A DNA stretch of 64,000 nucleotides from Fictibacillus enclensis (GCF_001457035.1 NZ_KQ758618.1:917173-981172); one strand, 5' to 3'; shown: positions 1 to 8,538, numbered from the stretch's first letter. Program-made: numbers and translations. Notes: a model not told the origin generated them from the sequence alone.

Positions 1-140
1 CGTTTGTTATTATTCGGTCACTGTCGGATATAGCTGGCAAGGACGCCCGTATATCCTATGACCAATTTTTGGAAACCGCATCGAAGCATTCTGCAGAATT
101 GATTTTATTAATGATTGAGGAGTTGAAACAGAATGGTTAA
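1..140 (+). CDS. mtnN: 5'-methylthioadenosine/S-adenosylhomocysteine nucleosidase, C-terminal end (partial)
   Basis: The window opens inside an ORF that encodes 45 residues and stops at 138-140; the start lies outside. The visible tail includes SLSDIAGKD, typical of the MTA/SAH nucleosidase C-terminus, in which the Asp of SDIAG-like motifs is the catalytic acid. The enzyme removes adenine from S-adenosylhomocysteine and makes S-ribosylhomocysteine, the LuxS substrate. The next gene, luxS, overlaps it by 8 nt, which suggests translational coupling and supports the call. Only the tail is visible. Confidence 0.85.
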   Translation, partial: FVIIRSLSDIAGKDARISYDQFLETASKHSAELILLMIEELKQNG

Positions 141-600
141 AAAAATGAATGTAGAAAGTTTTAATTTGGATCATACTAAAGTAGCAGCGCCTTATGTGCG
201 CCTGGCTGGAACAACACAAGGTAAAAACGGAGATGTGATTCATAAATACGATATCCGTTTCTGCCAGCCGAACAAGGATCATATGGATATGGCCGGACTT
301 CACTCCATCGAGCATTTGATGGCAGAAAACATTAGAAATCATCATGATTCTGTAGTAGACATCAGTCCGATGGGATGCCAGACCGGTTTCTATCTTTCTG
401 TGATTAATCACGATAACTATGAAGAGATTCTCGATGTCTTGGAAAAAACACTGCATGATGTTTTAAAAGCCGAAGAAGTGCCAGCCTGCAACGAAGTCCA
501 ATGCGGATGGGCTGCCAACCACAGTTTGGAAGGGGCCAAGCAAATTGCAGAGAAGATGCTTGAGAAAAAAGACGAATGGAATAAGGTATTTGCTGACTAA
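133..600 (+). CDS. luxS: S-ribosylhomocysteine lyase LuxS
   Basis: 155 aa, the usual LuxS length. It cleaves S-ribosylhomocysteine to homocysteine and DPD, the AI-2 precursor, in the cytosol. The metal-binding HSIEH motif lies at residues 57-61, the catalytic Cys in MGCQTGFY is residue 83, and the C-terminal metal Cys is in VQCGW. GAGGAG at about 118-123 fits the ATG at 133; a second in-frame ATG at 145 (MNVESF) is possible. It sits between mtnN and mccA, so the homocysteine it makes feeds directly into the cysteine-forming genes downstream. Assignment is secure from motifs and context. Confidence 0.96.
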   Translation: MVKKMNVESFNLDHTKVAAPYVRLAGTTQGKNGDVIHKYDIRFCQPNKDHMDMAGLHSIEHLMAENIRNHHDSVVDISPMGCQTGFYLSVINHDNYEEILDVLEKTLHDVLKAEEVPACNEVQCGWAANHSLEGAKQIAEKMLEKKDEWNKVFAD

Positions 601-614
601 GAGGAGCCTGAGCA

Positions 615-1538
615 ATGACGGTTTACAAAAACATACATGAATTGGTTGGAAATACACCACTGCTTCAGCTGACCCACTTTCCGCTGCCTAATAAGGTGAA
701 ACTCTTTGCGAAGCTGGAATACTTTAATCCGGGCGGAAGTGTGAAGGACCGGTTAGGAAGAGAATTATTGGATGAAGCCTTTCGTTCGGGGAAATTAGCT
801 GAAGGAGGAACCATCATTGAACCTACGGCCGGGAATACGGGTATCGGGCTGGCTCTTGCTGCGCTTAATCGTGGAGTCCGTGTCATTTTCGTAATCCCAG
901 AGAAGTTCAGTATAGAAAAACAGGAAATTATGAAGGCGCTGGGCGCAACCCTCATCCACACTCCAACAAATGATGGAATCAAGGGGGCTATCAAAAAAAC
1001 GGAGCTGCTCCTGAATGAAATCCCAGGTTCGTTTACGCCTGCCCAATTTTCCAATCCTTCCAATCCGACGACGTACTATAAAACACTGGGGCCTGAGATA
1101 TGGAACGATTTGAACGGTAAGGTAGATATCTTTGTTGCAGGAGCAGGAACGGGAGGCACCTTCATGGGTACTGCCCAATTTTTAAAAGAAAAGAATCCAT
1201 CACTAAAAACGGTGATCGTCGAACCGGAGGGCTCCATCCTTAACGGAGGCCAGTCGGGTCCTCACAAAACGGAAGGAATAGGCATGGAGTTTCTGCCGGA
1301 CTATATGGACCCTTCTTATTTCAATGCCATTCATACAGTAATGGATACAGACGCGTTTTCCAGGGTGAAGGAACTCGCGCAAAAAGAGGGGATTTTGGTA
1401 GGCAGTTCCTCGGGTGCTGCGCTTCACGCAGCCTTGCTGGAAGCAGAAACTGCAGCTGAAGGCTCATCGATTGTCACGATCTTCCCCGACGGAAGTGACC
1501 GATATTTAAGCAAGAAGATTTATGAAGGGGGAATTTAA
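615..1538 (+). CDS. mccA: O-acetylserine-dependent cystathionine beta-synthase (CysK-like, MccA)
   Basis: 307-aa fold-type II PLP enzyme. Visible motifs are PGGSVKDR with the PLP lysine near residue 44, the substrate loop PTAGNTGIG, the phosphate-binding GAGTGGT stretch, and the C-terminal GSSSGAA. Plain cysteine synthase CysK is the alternative. Placement between luxS and a cystathionine lyase matches the B. subtilis mccA (yrhA)-mccB order, where it condenses O-acetylserine with homocysteine to cystathionine. The gene begins 14 nt after luxS with AGAGGAG upstream, and its stop directly abuts the mccB start, so the set is probably one mRNA. Confidence 0.88.
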   Translation: MTVYKNIHELVGNTPLLQLTHFPLPNKVKLFAKLEYFNPGGSVKDRLGRELLDEAFRSGKLAEGGTIIEPTAGNTGIGLALAALNRGVRVIFVIPEKFSIEKQEIMKALGATLIHTPTNDGIKGAIKKTELLLNEIPGSFTPAQFSNPSNPTTYYKTLGPEIWNDLNGKVDIFVAGAGTGGTFMGTAQFLKEKNPSLKTVIVEPEGSILNGGQSGPHKTEGIGMEFLPDYMDPSYFNAIHTVMDTDAFSRVKELAQKEGILVGSSSGAALHAALLEAETAAEGSSIVTIFPDGSDRYLSKKIYEGGI

Positions 1539-2672
<1,134 letters not shown>

Positions 2673-2691
2673 AACCATAGCTGATTGGTTT

Positions 2692-2732
2692 AAAAACTCC
2701 CGTTCCTCTTTGGAGGAAACGGGAGTTTTTTT
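2692..2732 (+). terminator. Intrinsic terminator after mccB
   Basis: AACTCCCGTT pairs with AACGGGAGTT around an inner CCTC/GAGG helix, followed by eight T residues. It ends the mtnN-luxS-mccA-mccB transcript before yrhC. Confidence 0.9.
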
Positions 2733-2816
2733 TCATTTATTTGTCAAAAATTACGTGTGTCCTTGTACCTGTTCTATGTTATTGTAATACAAGAGGTTAG
2801 GAGGCTGGTTAAAAGT

Positions 2817-3056
2817 ATGGAATCAAAAGGATTGCAAGACCTAAAGCAGAAGATCCAGGACTATCAGCACTACGGGATTGTCCTATTAGGGCTAAGTTCT
2901 TTTATGTATTTGGGAACCGTCATTCCGTTCGCAGGCAAAGACGTCACCGATGAAATCGTCTGCGGAACCACATCATTAACTGGACTAGGATTTACAGCAC
3001 TTATGTACTTTCAGGCAAAGCGGCTGAAAAAACAGCTGCAGGATATAGAATCATAA
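2817..3056 (+). CDS. yrhC: YrhC-family small membrane protein
   Basis: 80 aa from the ATG at 2817, which follows AGGAGG at 2799-2804. A longer reading frame begins at 2757 but lacks a ribosome site. The protein has a charged N-terminus, two hydrophobic segments (about residues 20-38 and 48-62) and a basic end (KRLKKQL). Position directly after mccB matches yrhC in B. subtilis. Function is unknown; the link to sulfur metabolism is by location only. Confidence 0.7.
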   Translation: MESKGLQDLKQKIQDYQHYGIVLLGLSSFMYLGTVIPFAGKDVTDEIVCGTTSLTGLGFTALMYFQAKRLKKQLQDIES

Positions 3057-3065
3057 AACAAAAAA

Positions 3066-3101
3066 ATGACCGGCAGCTTGTGGGCTGCCGGGCATTTTTT
3101 T
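3066..3101 (+). terminator. Intrinsic terminator after yrhC
   Basis: CCGGCAGC (3070-3077) pairs with GCTGCCGG (3084-3091), followed by CATTTTTTT. It lies between yrhC and the convergent prenyltransferase. Confidence 0.85.
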
Positions 3102-3120
3102 GTATGAAATAATAGTCATT

Positions 3121-4011
3121 CTATATTGATATACCGATTAAGGTGCCTATGCAAAGAAGAATTCCAAAGCCTAAATGAAGCATGGCCGTTAATCCAAGTG
3201 AAGTGTTCAATTCTTTGGGATCCCAAGTGCGGAGACTGATGGACAGAGCTTTAATCGCCACGGGAAGTGACAAGAAAGCGAGCAGGCTCCATATAGGAAG
3301 CATAGAGATTGCTACCAGGATCAGCAACAGTACATAGGCGCCAATCATTAAAATCAAATATTCAACGCGGGCGCCGGTTCTGCCGAGCAAGCCGGCGACG
3401 GTGATTTTGTTAATCAATTTATCGCTGTCAATGTCTCTTAAATTATTGGCCTGCAAAATTGCCATAATCAAAAAGGCATTCGGCAGTGCCATAAGAACAG
3501 TACCCCAATCGACGGCAAGTGTCTGGACATAAAACGAACCGATGACGGCAAGTACGCCGAGCGTGGTGCCGGAAGCGAACTCTCCAAACCCATTATAGGC
3601 CAAAGCGTAACGAGTGGCCGTATAGAAATAGCCAATCAATAGAGATGGAATACCGATATAAAGAATAAAGCGGCCTGTGAGACCTGCCAAAACCAAGCCG
3701 ATGATACTGCCGAGAGCAAAAAAGATGAGACCGGTAATATGGACTTGTTTTGGGGTCATTTCTCCGCGGTCAATAACGCCTGAAGGGCTGAGTGATCCAG
3801 GCTGGTCAGCACCTTTTACATGGTCGTAATAATCGTTGACCAGATTTGTTCCGCACTGCATAAAGACGGCACCAAGGAGTGTTAAAACAAATAGTCCCCA
3901 ATGAATGCTTGTGGATTGCAGAGCAAGTATGGTTCCAAAAATAACCGGTATGATGGAAGCCGTTAATGAAAATGGCCGTGTAGAAGCCAAAAAAACTTTA
4001 GGGCTTATCAT
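3121..4011 (-). CDS. menA: UbiA-family prenyltransferase, probably 1,4-dihydroxy-2-naphthoate polyprenyltransferase (MenA)
   Basis: 296-aa integral membrane protein with about eight to nine hydrophobic segments. The first Asp-rich motif NLVNDYYDHVKGAD (Asn59, Asp60, Asp63, Asp69) and the second, NNLRDIDSDK near residues 188-198, are those of UbiA prenyltransferases. They coordinate Mg-diphosphate during attachment of a polyprenyl chain to an aromatic ring; in Bacillus this is the menaquinone step. It is transcribed alone, opposite to its neighbours. Other UbiA members are possible, but the length and the SLSPSGVIDRGEM-like stretch after the first motif fit MenA. Confidence 0.82.
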   Translation of the reverse strand: MISPKVFLASTRPFSLTASIIPVIFGTILALQSTSIHWGLFVLTLLGAVFMQCGTNLVNDYYDHVKGADQPGSLSPSGVIDRGEMTPKQVHITGLIFFALGSIIGLVLAGLTGRFILYIGIPSLLIGYFYTATRYALAYNGFGEFASGTTLGVLAVIGSFYVQTLAVDWGTVLMALPNAFLIMAILQANNLRDIDSDKLINKITVAGLLGRTGARVEYLILMIGAYVLLLILVAISMLPIWSLLAFLSLPVAIKALSISLRTWDPKELNTSLGLTAMLHLGFGILLCIGTLIGISI

Positions 4012-4211
4012 AATGTTCCTCCTTACTAAAAAACAAATAATGTAGCATAACCATTATAATACAAATGTTTGTGAAAATGTACACAATATACCTGTTCCAA
4101 CGAAATTGTAATGGCAGGAATGGAATCATTTTCTTTGAGCGGAAAAACGTTATAAAATGGGTGATCTTTTTCCCTTCTTCCGCATATAAATAAATTGTTT
4201 GAAAAAAGTGG

Positions 4212-4240
4212 TTTACAAGTTACCAAGTTATGGTTATACT
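4212..4240 (+). promoter_or_regulatory. SigA-type promoter for the microprotein cluster
   Basis: TTTACA at 4212-4217 and TATACT at 4235-4240 are separated by exactly 17 bp. Each hexamer differs from consensus at one position. Transcription should begin near 4247, giving a short leader before the ATG at 4286. Confidence 0.8.
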
Positions 4241-4285
4241 TACCGTGTAAAGAATAATCAGAATTTATAAAGGAGGTCGAACACG

Positions 4286-4390
4286 ATGATGAGATTACAA
4301 CCGATTACAGCGTCACTGCAACCTTTTTCTGCACAACTACAACTTCATGCAACACTACGTTGTTCGGCCATTGGACACCAGCTTTTTTGA
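4286..4390 (+). CDS. 34-aa leader-like microprotein ORF
   Basis: Reads ATG ATG then 32 more codons to TGA at 4388-4390. A strong AAAGGAGGT ribosome site at 4269-4277 lies 8 nt from the first ATG, and the near-consensus promoter is 45 bp upstream. The peptide begins MMRLQPITAS, has no hydrophobic segment, and I recognise no family. Two tandem terminators follow at once, so this ORF may be the only translated part of a short abundant RNA, or a leader controlling read-through into the YrzI-like ORFs. Coding is supported only by the start signals. Confidence 0.5.
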   Translation: MMRLQPITASLQPFSAQLQLHATLRCSAIGHQLF

Positions 4391-4408
4391 TTTGCGATTT
4401 TTGATAAA

Positions 4409-4446
4409 AAAGCGCCGCAGGCCGAATGATGCCCTGTGGCTTTTTT
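4409..4446 (+). terminator. First of two tandem terminators in the microprotein cluster
   Basis: GCCGCAGG (4414-4421) pairs with CCTGTGGC (4433-4440) with one G-U pair; an A tract flanks the 5' side and six T residues follow. It begins about 20 nt after the 34-codon ORF. Confidence 0.75.
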
Positions 4447-4464
4447 GCGCCCTTTTTTAGGGAA

Positions 4465-4499
4465 GGCTGCAGGGATCTGACTCCCTGCGGCCTTTTTTT
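4465..4499 (+). terminator. Second of two tandem terminators in the microprotein cluster
   Basis: An 11-bp stem, GGCTGCAGGGA (4465-4475) with TCCCTGCGGCC (4482-4492), has a 6-nt loop and seven T residues after it. It lies 25 nt beyond the first terminator, so read-through into the downstream ORFs would need both to be bypassed or a separate promoter. Confidence 0.85.
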
Positions 4500-4529
4500 A
4501 TACAACTAAACGTGAAGGAGATGACAGGA

Positions 4530-4589
4530 ATGATGATTAGCATTGCTTTATTAACCTGGTTTTCACTGGAGAAGGATATGGACTGTTAA
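4530..4589 (+). CDS. 19-aa microprotein ORF, copy A
   Basis: Starts ATG ATG 9 nt after GAAGGAG (4514-4520) and encodes a 19-residue, partly hydrophobic peptide with a Trp and the ending WFSLEKDMDC. A second ORF of the same length, at 4807-4866, has the related ending WMVTEKDTT and also starts ATG ATG after a strong ribosome site. Both sit just upstream of a 49-aa YrzI-like ORF. No family known to me; the repeated arrangement is the main evidence that it is translated. Confidence 0.5.
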   Translation: MMISIALLTWFSLEKDMDC

Positions 4590-4614
4590 ATGAATATGAA
4601 AGGGGGAATGCCCA

Positions 4615-4764
4615 ATGATTACACTGAACTTGTTTTTTGGAACCATTACGCTATCGTTTCAGGGTAAAATGAACAGCCAAAATGAATTGATTCATCAGCA
4701 GCATGTAAAGAAGATGTACCAAGAAACTCAAGAGAAATTGATGAACAATGTTCACATGTATTAA
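4615..4764 (+). CDS. YrzI-family small protein, copy A
   Basis: 49 aa starting MITLNLFFGTITLSFQGK, then a charged helix with HQQHVKKMYQETQEK. AAGGGGGAA lies upstream of the ATG. YrzI-family proteins of Bacillus are about 49 aa, with a short N-terminal hydrophobic stretch of this TLNLFF-TITLS type followed by an amphipathic, charged half; the function is not established to my knowledge. It is 56% or so similar by eye to copy B at 4899-5048, sharing LNLFF-T-TIS/LS and HQQ-V. Part of a repeated two-ORF module. Confidence 0.7.
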   Translation: MITLNLFFGTITLSFQGKMNSQNELIHQQHVKKMYQETQEKLMNNVHMY

Positions 4765-4806
4765 AACCCAAACATGAAAAAATGAATGAAAAAGGAGAGG
4801 GTAGGA

Positions 4807-4866
4807 ATGATGAAGCGAAAACTGGTATTTCTGAATTGGATGGTAACAGAGAAAGATACGACCTGA
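4807..4866 (+). CDS. 19-aa microprotein ORF, copy B
   Basis: Starts ATG ATG 6 nt after AAGGAGAGG (4792-4800) and ends TGA at 4864-4866. The peptide (MMKRKLVFLNWMVTEKDTT) is the same length as the ORF at 4530-4589 and shares the W-x3-EKD pattern near its end. It precedes YrzI-like copy B by 32 nt, as copy A precedes its YrzI-like partner. Function unknown. Confidence 0.5.
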   Translation: MMKRKLVFLNWMVTEKDTT

Positions 4867-4898
4867 AAGGGTAAGAAAGCAGGAAAGGAGGAGTCTGT

Positions 4899-5048
4899 AT
4901 GCTGACATTGAACCTTTTCTTTGCTACGTTGACCATTTCATTAAGGAAGAATGAAAGAACATACAAAGATTATGTGCATCAACAAAATGTGAACGAATTG
5001 TTCGAAGCGGCCCATACAAAGGCTGGCGAGGCGAACTATTTAAGATAA
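4899..5048 (+). CDS. YrzI-family small protein, copy B
   Basis: 49 aa, the same length as copy A, starting MLTLNLFFATLTISLRKN and continuing with YVHQQNVNELFEAAHTK. The ribosome site AAAGGAGGAG (4885-4893) is among the strongest in the window. An intrinsic terminator lies just downstream, closing the cluster. The hydrophobic N-terminus of about 14 residues could insert in or lie on the membrane. Family assignment is from memory of YrzI-type sequences. Confidence 0.7.
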   Translation: MLTLNLFFATLTISLRKNERTYKDYVHQQNVNELFEAAHTKAGEANYLR

Positions 5049-5056
5049 ATGAACGG

Positions 5057-5097
5057 CAAAACCGCCCATGCAAAATGATTGCAGGGCGGTTTTTTTA
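5057..5097 (+). terminator. Intrinsic terminator closing the microprotein cluster
   Basis: AAACCGCCC pairs with GGGCGGTTT and the stem is continued by TGCAA/TTGCA, giving about 14 bp, followed by seven T residues. Confidence 0.9.
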
Positions 5098-5145
5098 CGG
5101 TATGATGAAGATAACGACTTTGGTAAAGAAGGAGGAGAGTCAGCC

Positions 5146-5313
5146 ATGAAAAAAGACATCCATTGCTGTGCAACGTGTGTAAACTTCAAGGCTTCACGGA
5201 CGGATAACGGAATGAAATATGAATGTGTGAGACTGGGGTTTGATACGCAGCCTTCCTATAAATTTAATTGCTGGGATCCGAAGGAACATGTTAAAAAGTG
5301 GCTGGAAAAGTAG
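5146..5313 (+). CDS. Small Cys-rich protein of unknown function
   Basis: 55 aa from the ATG at 5146, chosen because GGAGGAG (5131-5137) precedes it; the open frame extends further upstream without such a site. Cysteines occur as HCCATCVNF, YECVRLGF and FNCWDPK, a pattern suggesting a small metal-binding fold. I do not recognise a named family. The stop codon directly abuts the stop of the convergent TPM-domain gene, so there is no terminator between them. Confidence 0.7.
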   Translation: MKKDIHCCATCVNFKASRTDNGMKYECVRLGFDTQPSYKFNCWDPKEHVKKWLEK

Positions 5314-6048
5314 TTACCAGCCCCTTCCTGCGCCGCCTCCGCCGGATGATCCACCTCCGCCACCCCGGCGTCCCCCGCCTCCACCTCCACCTCTTGAAAG
5401 CATGGAAAGAATCATATAGGTGAGGAAACCATTAAAGAATTTGATGTCCAAAAAGATAATGGCCACGATAATGATGATGTAAAACCAGGAAAAAGGGTCC
5501 TTTTTCTTCTCCTCGGTCCTGGACGGGGGAGCATCCTGTCCTTTGTATTCTTTTTGTATTTCTTTGACCAGGGCCTGATACGTATGGGTAATGGCCTCAT
5601 CGTTTTTTCCTTGCTTCAAATAAGGAACTGCATTTTCATCAAGAATTCTTCCAGCTTTGCCATCTGGAATCGCTCCTTCAAGGCCATACCCCACTTCGAC
5701 CCGGATTTTTTTCTGCGAGAGGGCCAAAACAAGCAGAACACCGTTATCCGCTTCCTTTGTTCCAAGTCCAAATTTCCTGAAGGCATCATTGGCATACGTT
5801 TCAATCGGTGTATCACCAATGGATTTAACGGTAAGAACAGCAAGCTGTGCACTTGTCTGATCTTCCAGCTGTCTTCCCTGGGACAGGAGCTTCGACTTTT
5901 CCTGCGGGCTAAGCACGCCTGCATGATCCTGTACATAAATGTCTCCCTCTGGCTCCGGTATCGCATCAGCAGATACCGGAATGGCGGTTGTTAATAATGA
6001 AAAAACAACAAACAACCCTAGTAAGAGGGAGAATTTTTTGGGAATCAT
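5314..6048 (-). CDS. TPM-domain (YgcG-like) membrane protein
   Basis: 244 aa. It has an N-terminal signal peptide (about residues 1-27), a TPM domain with DHAGVLS and GYGLEGAIPDGKAGRI, a transmembrane helix near residues 190-210, and a C-terminal tail of glycine runs ending GAGRGW. TPM proteins are usually anchored with the domain outside; some have been assigned phosphatase activity or photosystem/respiratory repair roles, but the function in Firmicutes is unclear. Its start overlaps the stop of the upstream lemA-like gene by one base, and this LemA-TPM pairing is common. Confidence 0.82.
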   Translation of the reverse strand: MIPKKFSLLLGLFVVFSLLTTAIPVSADAIPEPEGDIYVQDHAGVLSPQEKSKLLSQGRQLEDQTSAQLAVLTVKSIGDTPIETYANDAFRKFGLGTKEADNGVLLVLALSQKKIRVEVGYGLEGAIPDGKAGRILDENAVPYLKQGKNDEAITHTYQALVKEIQKEYKGQDAPPSRTEEKKKDPFSWFYIIIIVAIIFLDIKFFNGFLTYMILSMLSRGGGGGGGRRGGGGGSSGGGGAGRGW

Positions 6049-6614
6049 CAGCTGTTTCCTCCAAAATCAACTTTTGGAGGCTCCTGTGCATTGGCGCTGG
6101 CCTTAAAGTATTCTTTTTTATCAAATCCTCCAATCCCTGCAATTAAGGCTCCTGGAAACCTTTTAACTTTTTTGTTATAGGAAGCAACTTTTTCATTATA
6201 GTCCCTTCTTGCCACAGCAATTCGATTTTCTGTACCGGCAAGCTCATCCATCAGTTGGGTGAACTGCTTATCTGCTTTTAAGTTTGGATATCTTTCCTGA
6301 ATCACAAGCAGGCGGCTAAGGGCACCGGTCAACTGGTCGTTCGCCTGGGCTTCATCCTGAGGGGATTTGGCCCCTGCAAGACGTGCACGGGAATCAGAGA
6401 TATCTTTAAGAACCTCTTTTTCGTGGGAGGCGTAACCTTTAACCGTGCTGACGAGGTTGGGCACCAGATCAACACGCCGCTGAAGCTGGGTTTCAATCTG
6501 GGAATAGGACTGGTCCACATCTTCTTCGCTATTTACGAACCCGTTGTAGCTGGTGAAAAACAGAATCACAAGCACGGCAATAATAAGAACGGGCCATAGC
6601 CAACTTTTTTTCAT
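6048..6614 (-). CDS. lemA: LemA family protein
   Basis: 188 aa from the ATG at 6614; GAGGAG lies 7 nt upstream of it, whereas the longer frame from 6629 has no such site. One N-terminal transmembrane helix (about residues 4-22) leads to the LemA helical domain, with RRVDLVPNLVSTVKGYASHE, LSRLLVIQERYPNLKAD, the ENRIAVARRDYNE segment and the FPGALIAGIGGF motif. Cytosolic or membrane-bound helical bundle of unknown activity. It is translationally coupled to the TPM gene, their stop and start sharing one base. Confidence 0.9.
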   Translation of the reverse strand: MKKSWLWPVLIIAVLVILFFTSYNGFVNSEEDVDQSYSQIETQLQRRVDLVPNLVSTVKGYASHEKEVLKDISDSRARLAGAKSPQDEAQANDQLTGALSRLLVIQERYPNLKADKQFTQLMDELAGTENRIAVARRDYNEKVASYNKKVKRFPGALIAGIGGFDKKEYFKASANAQEPPKVDFGGNS

Positions 6615-6693
6615 TTGTACACTCCTCAATTCTATTTGGATATTTTTTATTTTTCCCCTATCCTATGATTTAAAAACGGAAAATATGGCGGGT

Positions 6694-6719
6694 GATTAAC
6701 ATTCCTTGGACATGGGTAT
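6694..6719 (+). promoter_or_regulatory. SigB-like promoter before the CsbD-family gene
   Basis: GATTAA (6694-6699) and GGGTAT (6714-6719) are 14 bp apart, close to the general-stress consensus GTTTAA-N12-15-GGGWAW. CsbD-type genes are SigB-controlled in B. subtilis, which fits. Confidence 0.65.
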
Positions 6720-6766
6720 ATACCACTATAGACAATTATTGAATTTACTAAAGGAGGAACTAATCC

Positions 6767-6967
6767 ATGAATGACGATCAGACACAAGGGAAATTAGACA
6801 AGCTGAAAGGCGAGGCGAAACGGGGACTCGGCAAACTGACAAATGATGAAACAACAGAGGCAGAAGGCAACAAGGACAAAATGAAAGGCGAAGCACGCGA
6901 GGGTGTCGGTGATCTGAAAGAGAAGGCAGCAGACAAAGTAAATAAAGTTTTTGATAACAGAAGATAA
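6767..6967 (+). CDS. CsbD-family general stress protein
   Basis: 66 aa, very hydrophilic and Lys/Glu-rich. It contains two repeats of the CsbD pattern, GKLDKLKGEAKRGLGKLT and NKDKMKGEAREGVGDLKEK. AAAGGAGG precedes the ATG. CsbD-like proteins are small, abundant stress-induced cytosolic proteins of unknown mechanism. A SigB-like promoter lies about 50 bp upstream and two terminators follow, so it is a single-gene unit. Confidence 0.88.
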   Translation: MNDDQTQGKLDKLKGEAKRGLGKLTNDETTEAEGNKDKMKGEAREGVGDLKEKAADKVNKVFDNRR

Positions 6968-6982
6968 TACTATAGAGTACGG

Positions 6983-7053
6983 ATGAGGCAAAAGGGCGAA
7001 ACGTCTTTTTGCCTCATTTTTTATGGGGATCCTCTTCTTTGAAGAGGATTTTT
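6983..7053 (+). terminator. Two successive intrinsic terminators after csbD-like gene
   Basis: TGAGGCAAAA (6983-6992) pairs with TTTTTGCCTCA (7005-7015) before a T run. A second hairpin, ATCCTCTTC (7029-7037) with GAAGAGGAT (7041-7049), is followed by TTTT. Confidence 0.8.
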
Positions 7054-7189
7054 ATATGAAGAAATGCCCAAGCTTGCTGGACATTCTTCCTACAAAAGAT
7101 CTCTTTTTCTATATTTGCATTTACTTAAATTGACAAAATTATATAAATATTCAAAGATTAAGTATCTTTAATAATTGGGAGGTTGTTCC

Positions 7190-8497
7190 ATGTATCGTCC
7201 GTGGTTTAAAAGGTTTGCTGCATTCTTCCTTGCCCTCTTAATCTTCCCAGCGCTGCACACACATGCAGAGGGACAGGAGCGTTTAAAAGTTGTTTCTGAT
7301 ATTGCCTTATCTGAAAGACTGCATGAAATTGTTCTGGACAGTCCGGCTCTGGGAAAACAGACTCCTCTGCGCGTGCTCCTGCCACAAGGTTACGATGAAC
7401 ATTCAAAGGAAAAGTACCCCGTGCTTTACATGCTTCACGGCTGCTGCGGTGATTATAAATCCTGGACCGTTGCAGGGGATATTGAAAATATGACAAAGGA
7501 CTTGCCTCTCGTGATCGTGATGCCTGATGCGGGCAGAGGCGGAAGCTATTCCAACTGGTACAATAATGGAGCTTATGGAAAGCCGGAGTGGGAGACCTAT
7601 CATATCAATGAACTCATTCCCTGGGTTGAGCACTCCTACCGGGTGAAACATACAAGAGAGGGACGAGCCATTGCTGGGTTGTCCATGGGAGGGTTCGGTT
7701 CCTTGTCATATGCAGCCAGACATCCGGATTTGTTTCTGGCTGCCGCTTCTTTTTCAGGCGTGGTGAATACAAATTTAGATCCCGACTTCCTGGACAAGAC
7801 GATTTTTCAAAATCAGGAAAATGTGCCTCCGGGCACTGTCTGGGGAGATCGTGCGAACCATGAAATCATATGGAGAAGCCACAATCCGTGGGATCTTGCC
7901 GAAAATTTAGCAGGTATGGATTTATCGATTTATACAGGCACAGGTGAAGCGGGCGGTCCCTTGGACGGCGGTGTAGCCTCCCCGGTTGAAGAGATTTGCT
8001 ACAGCATGTCCACGAGCATGCACAACCGGCTGGAAGAGCTCGGCATTCCGCATGATTGGAACAGCTACGGACCCGGTTCTCATACATGGGGATATTGGAA
8101 GCGGGATCTTGCGCAAACAATGCCCCGTTTTATGACGTTGTTTGAGCATCCTCCAAAGGCTCCGCGGCCCTTTTCATATAAATCGGCAGAATCCTCATTT
8201 TCCATTTATGGATGGAGAGTCAAAATGAACAGAAAAGCAGAAGAGTTTGCTGAAATCAACCAAGTAACAAAAGCAGGATTTTTAATAACTGGTTCAGGAA
8301 CCGCGGAAATTAAGACAGCATCCTGGTATCATCCACAAAAACGATACCTCGTTAAAATGCATGGTAAAGGAAATCATAAGACAATGATCTTAAAGCCGGA
8401 TCATAACGGAAAACTAAAGTTCAATGTAAAGCTTTCAGTTAATCCATTAAAGGAAGAACAAAACACAATTGCGGTCATGATTCGAAAGCTAGACTAA
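7190..8497 (+). CDS. Secreted esterase-family alpha/beta hydrolase
   Basis: 435 aa from the ATG at 7190, which follows GGGAGG (7177-7182) by 7 nt. The N-terminus (residues 1-27) is a signal peptide ending HTHA-EG. The central domain is an esterase-D/antigen-85-like fold: LHGCCGDYKSW, the nucleophile elbow GLSMGGFGS and a late His in GPGSHTWGYWKRDL. The C-terminal ~100 residues, rich in Lys and beta-strand-like, are an extra domain I cannot name. Likely hydrolyses ester substrates outside the cell; the substrate is unknown. A monocistronic unit. Confidence 0.8.
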   Translation: MYRPWFKRFAAFFLALLIFPALHTHAEGQERLKVVSDIALSERLHEIVLDSPALGKQTPLRVLLPQGYDEHSKEKYPVLYMLHGCCGDYKSWTVAGDIENMTKDLPLVIVMPDAGRGGSYSNWYNNGAYGKPEWETYHINELIPWVEHSYRVKHTREGRAIAGLSMGGFGSLSYAARHPDLFLAAASFSGVVNTNLDPDFLDKTIFQNQENVPPGTVWGDRANHEIIWRSHNPWDLAENLAGMDLSIYTGTGEAGGPLDGGVASPVEEICYSMSTSMHNRLEELGIPHDWNSYGPGSHTWGYWKRDLAQTMPRFMTLFEHPPKAPRPFSYKSAESSFSIYGWRVKMNRKAEEFAEINQVTKAGFLITGSGTAEIKTASWYHPQKRYLVKMHGKGNHKTMILKPDHNGKLKFNVKLSVNPLKEEQNTIAVMIRKLD

Positions 8498-8498
8498 A

Positions 8499-8538
8499 AA
8501 AAAACCGCCCTCTTTTCAAAAGAAGAGGGCGGTTTGTA
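8499..8538. terminator. Bidirectional terminator between esterase and narK-like genes
   Basis: AAACCGCCCTCTT (8502-8514) pairs with AAGAGGGCGGTTT (8523-8535). The long A run on the 5' side becomes a T tract on the minus strand, so it is the stronger terminator for the narK-like gene. Confidence 0.85.

Noticed and set aside
5314..5412. Glycine/GC-rich repeat tract as a possible repeat element
   Set aside because: It is explained by the poly-Gly tail of the TPM-domain protein.
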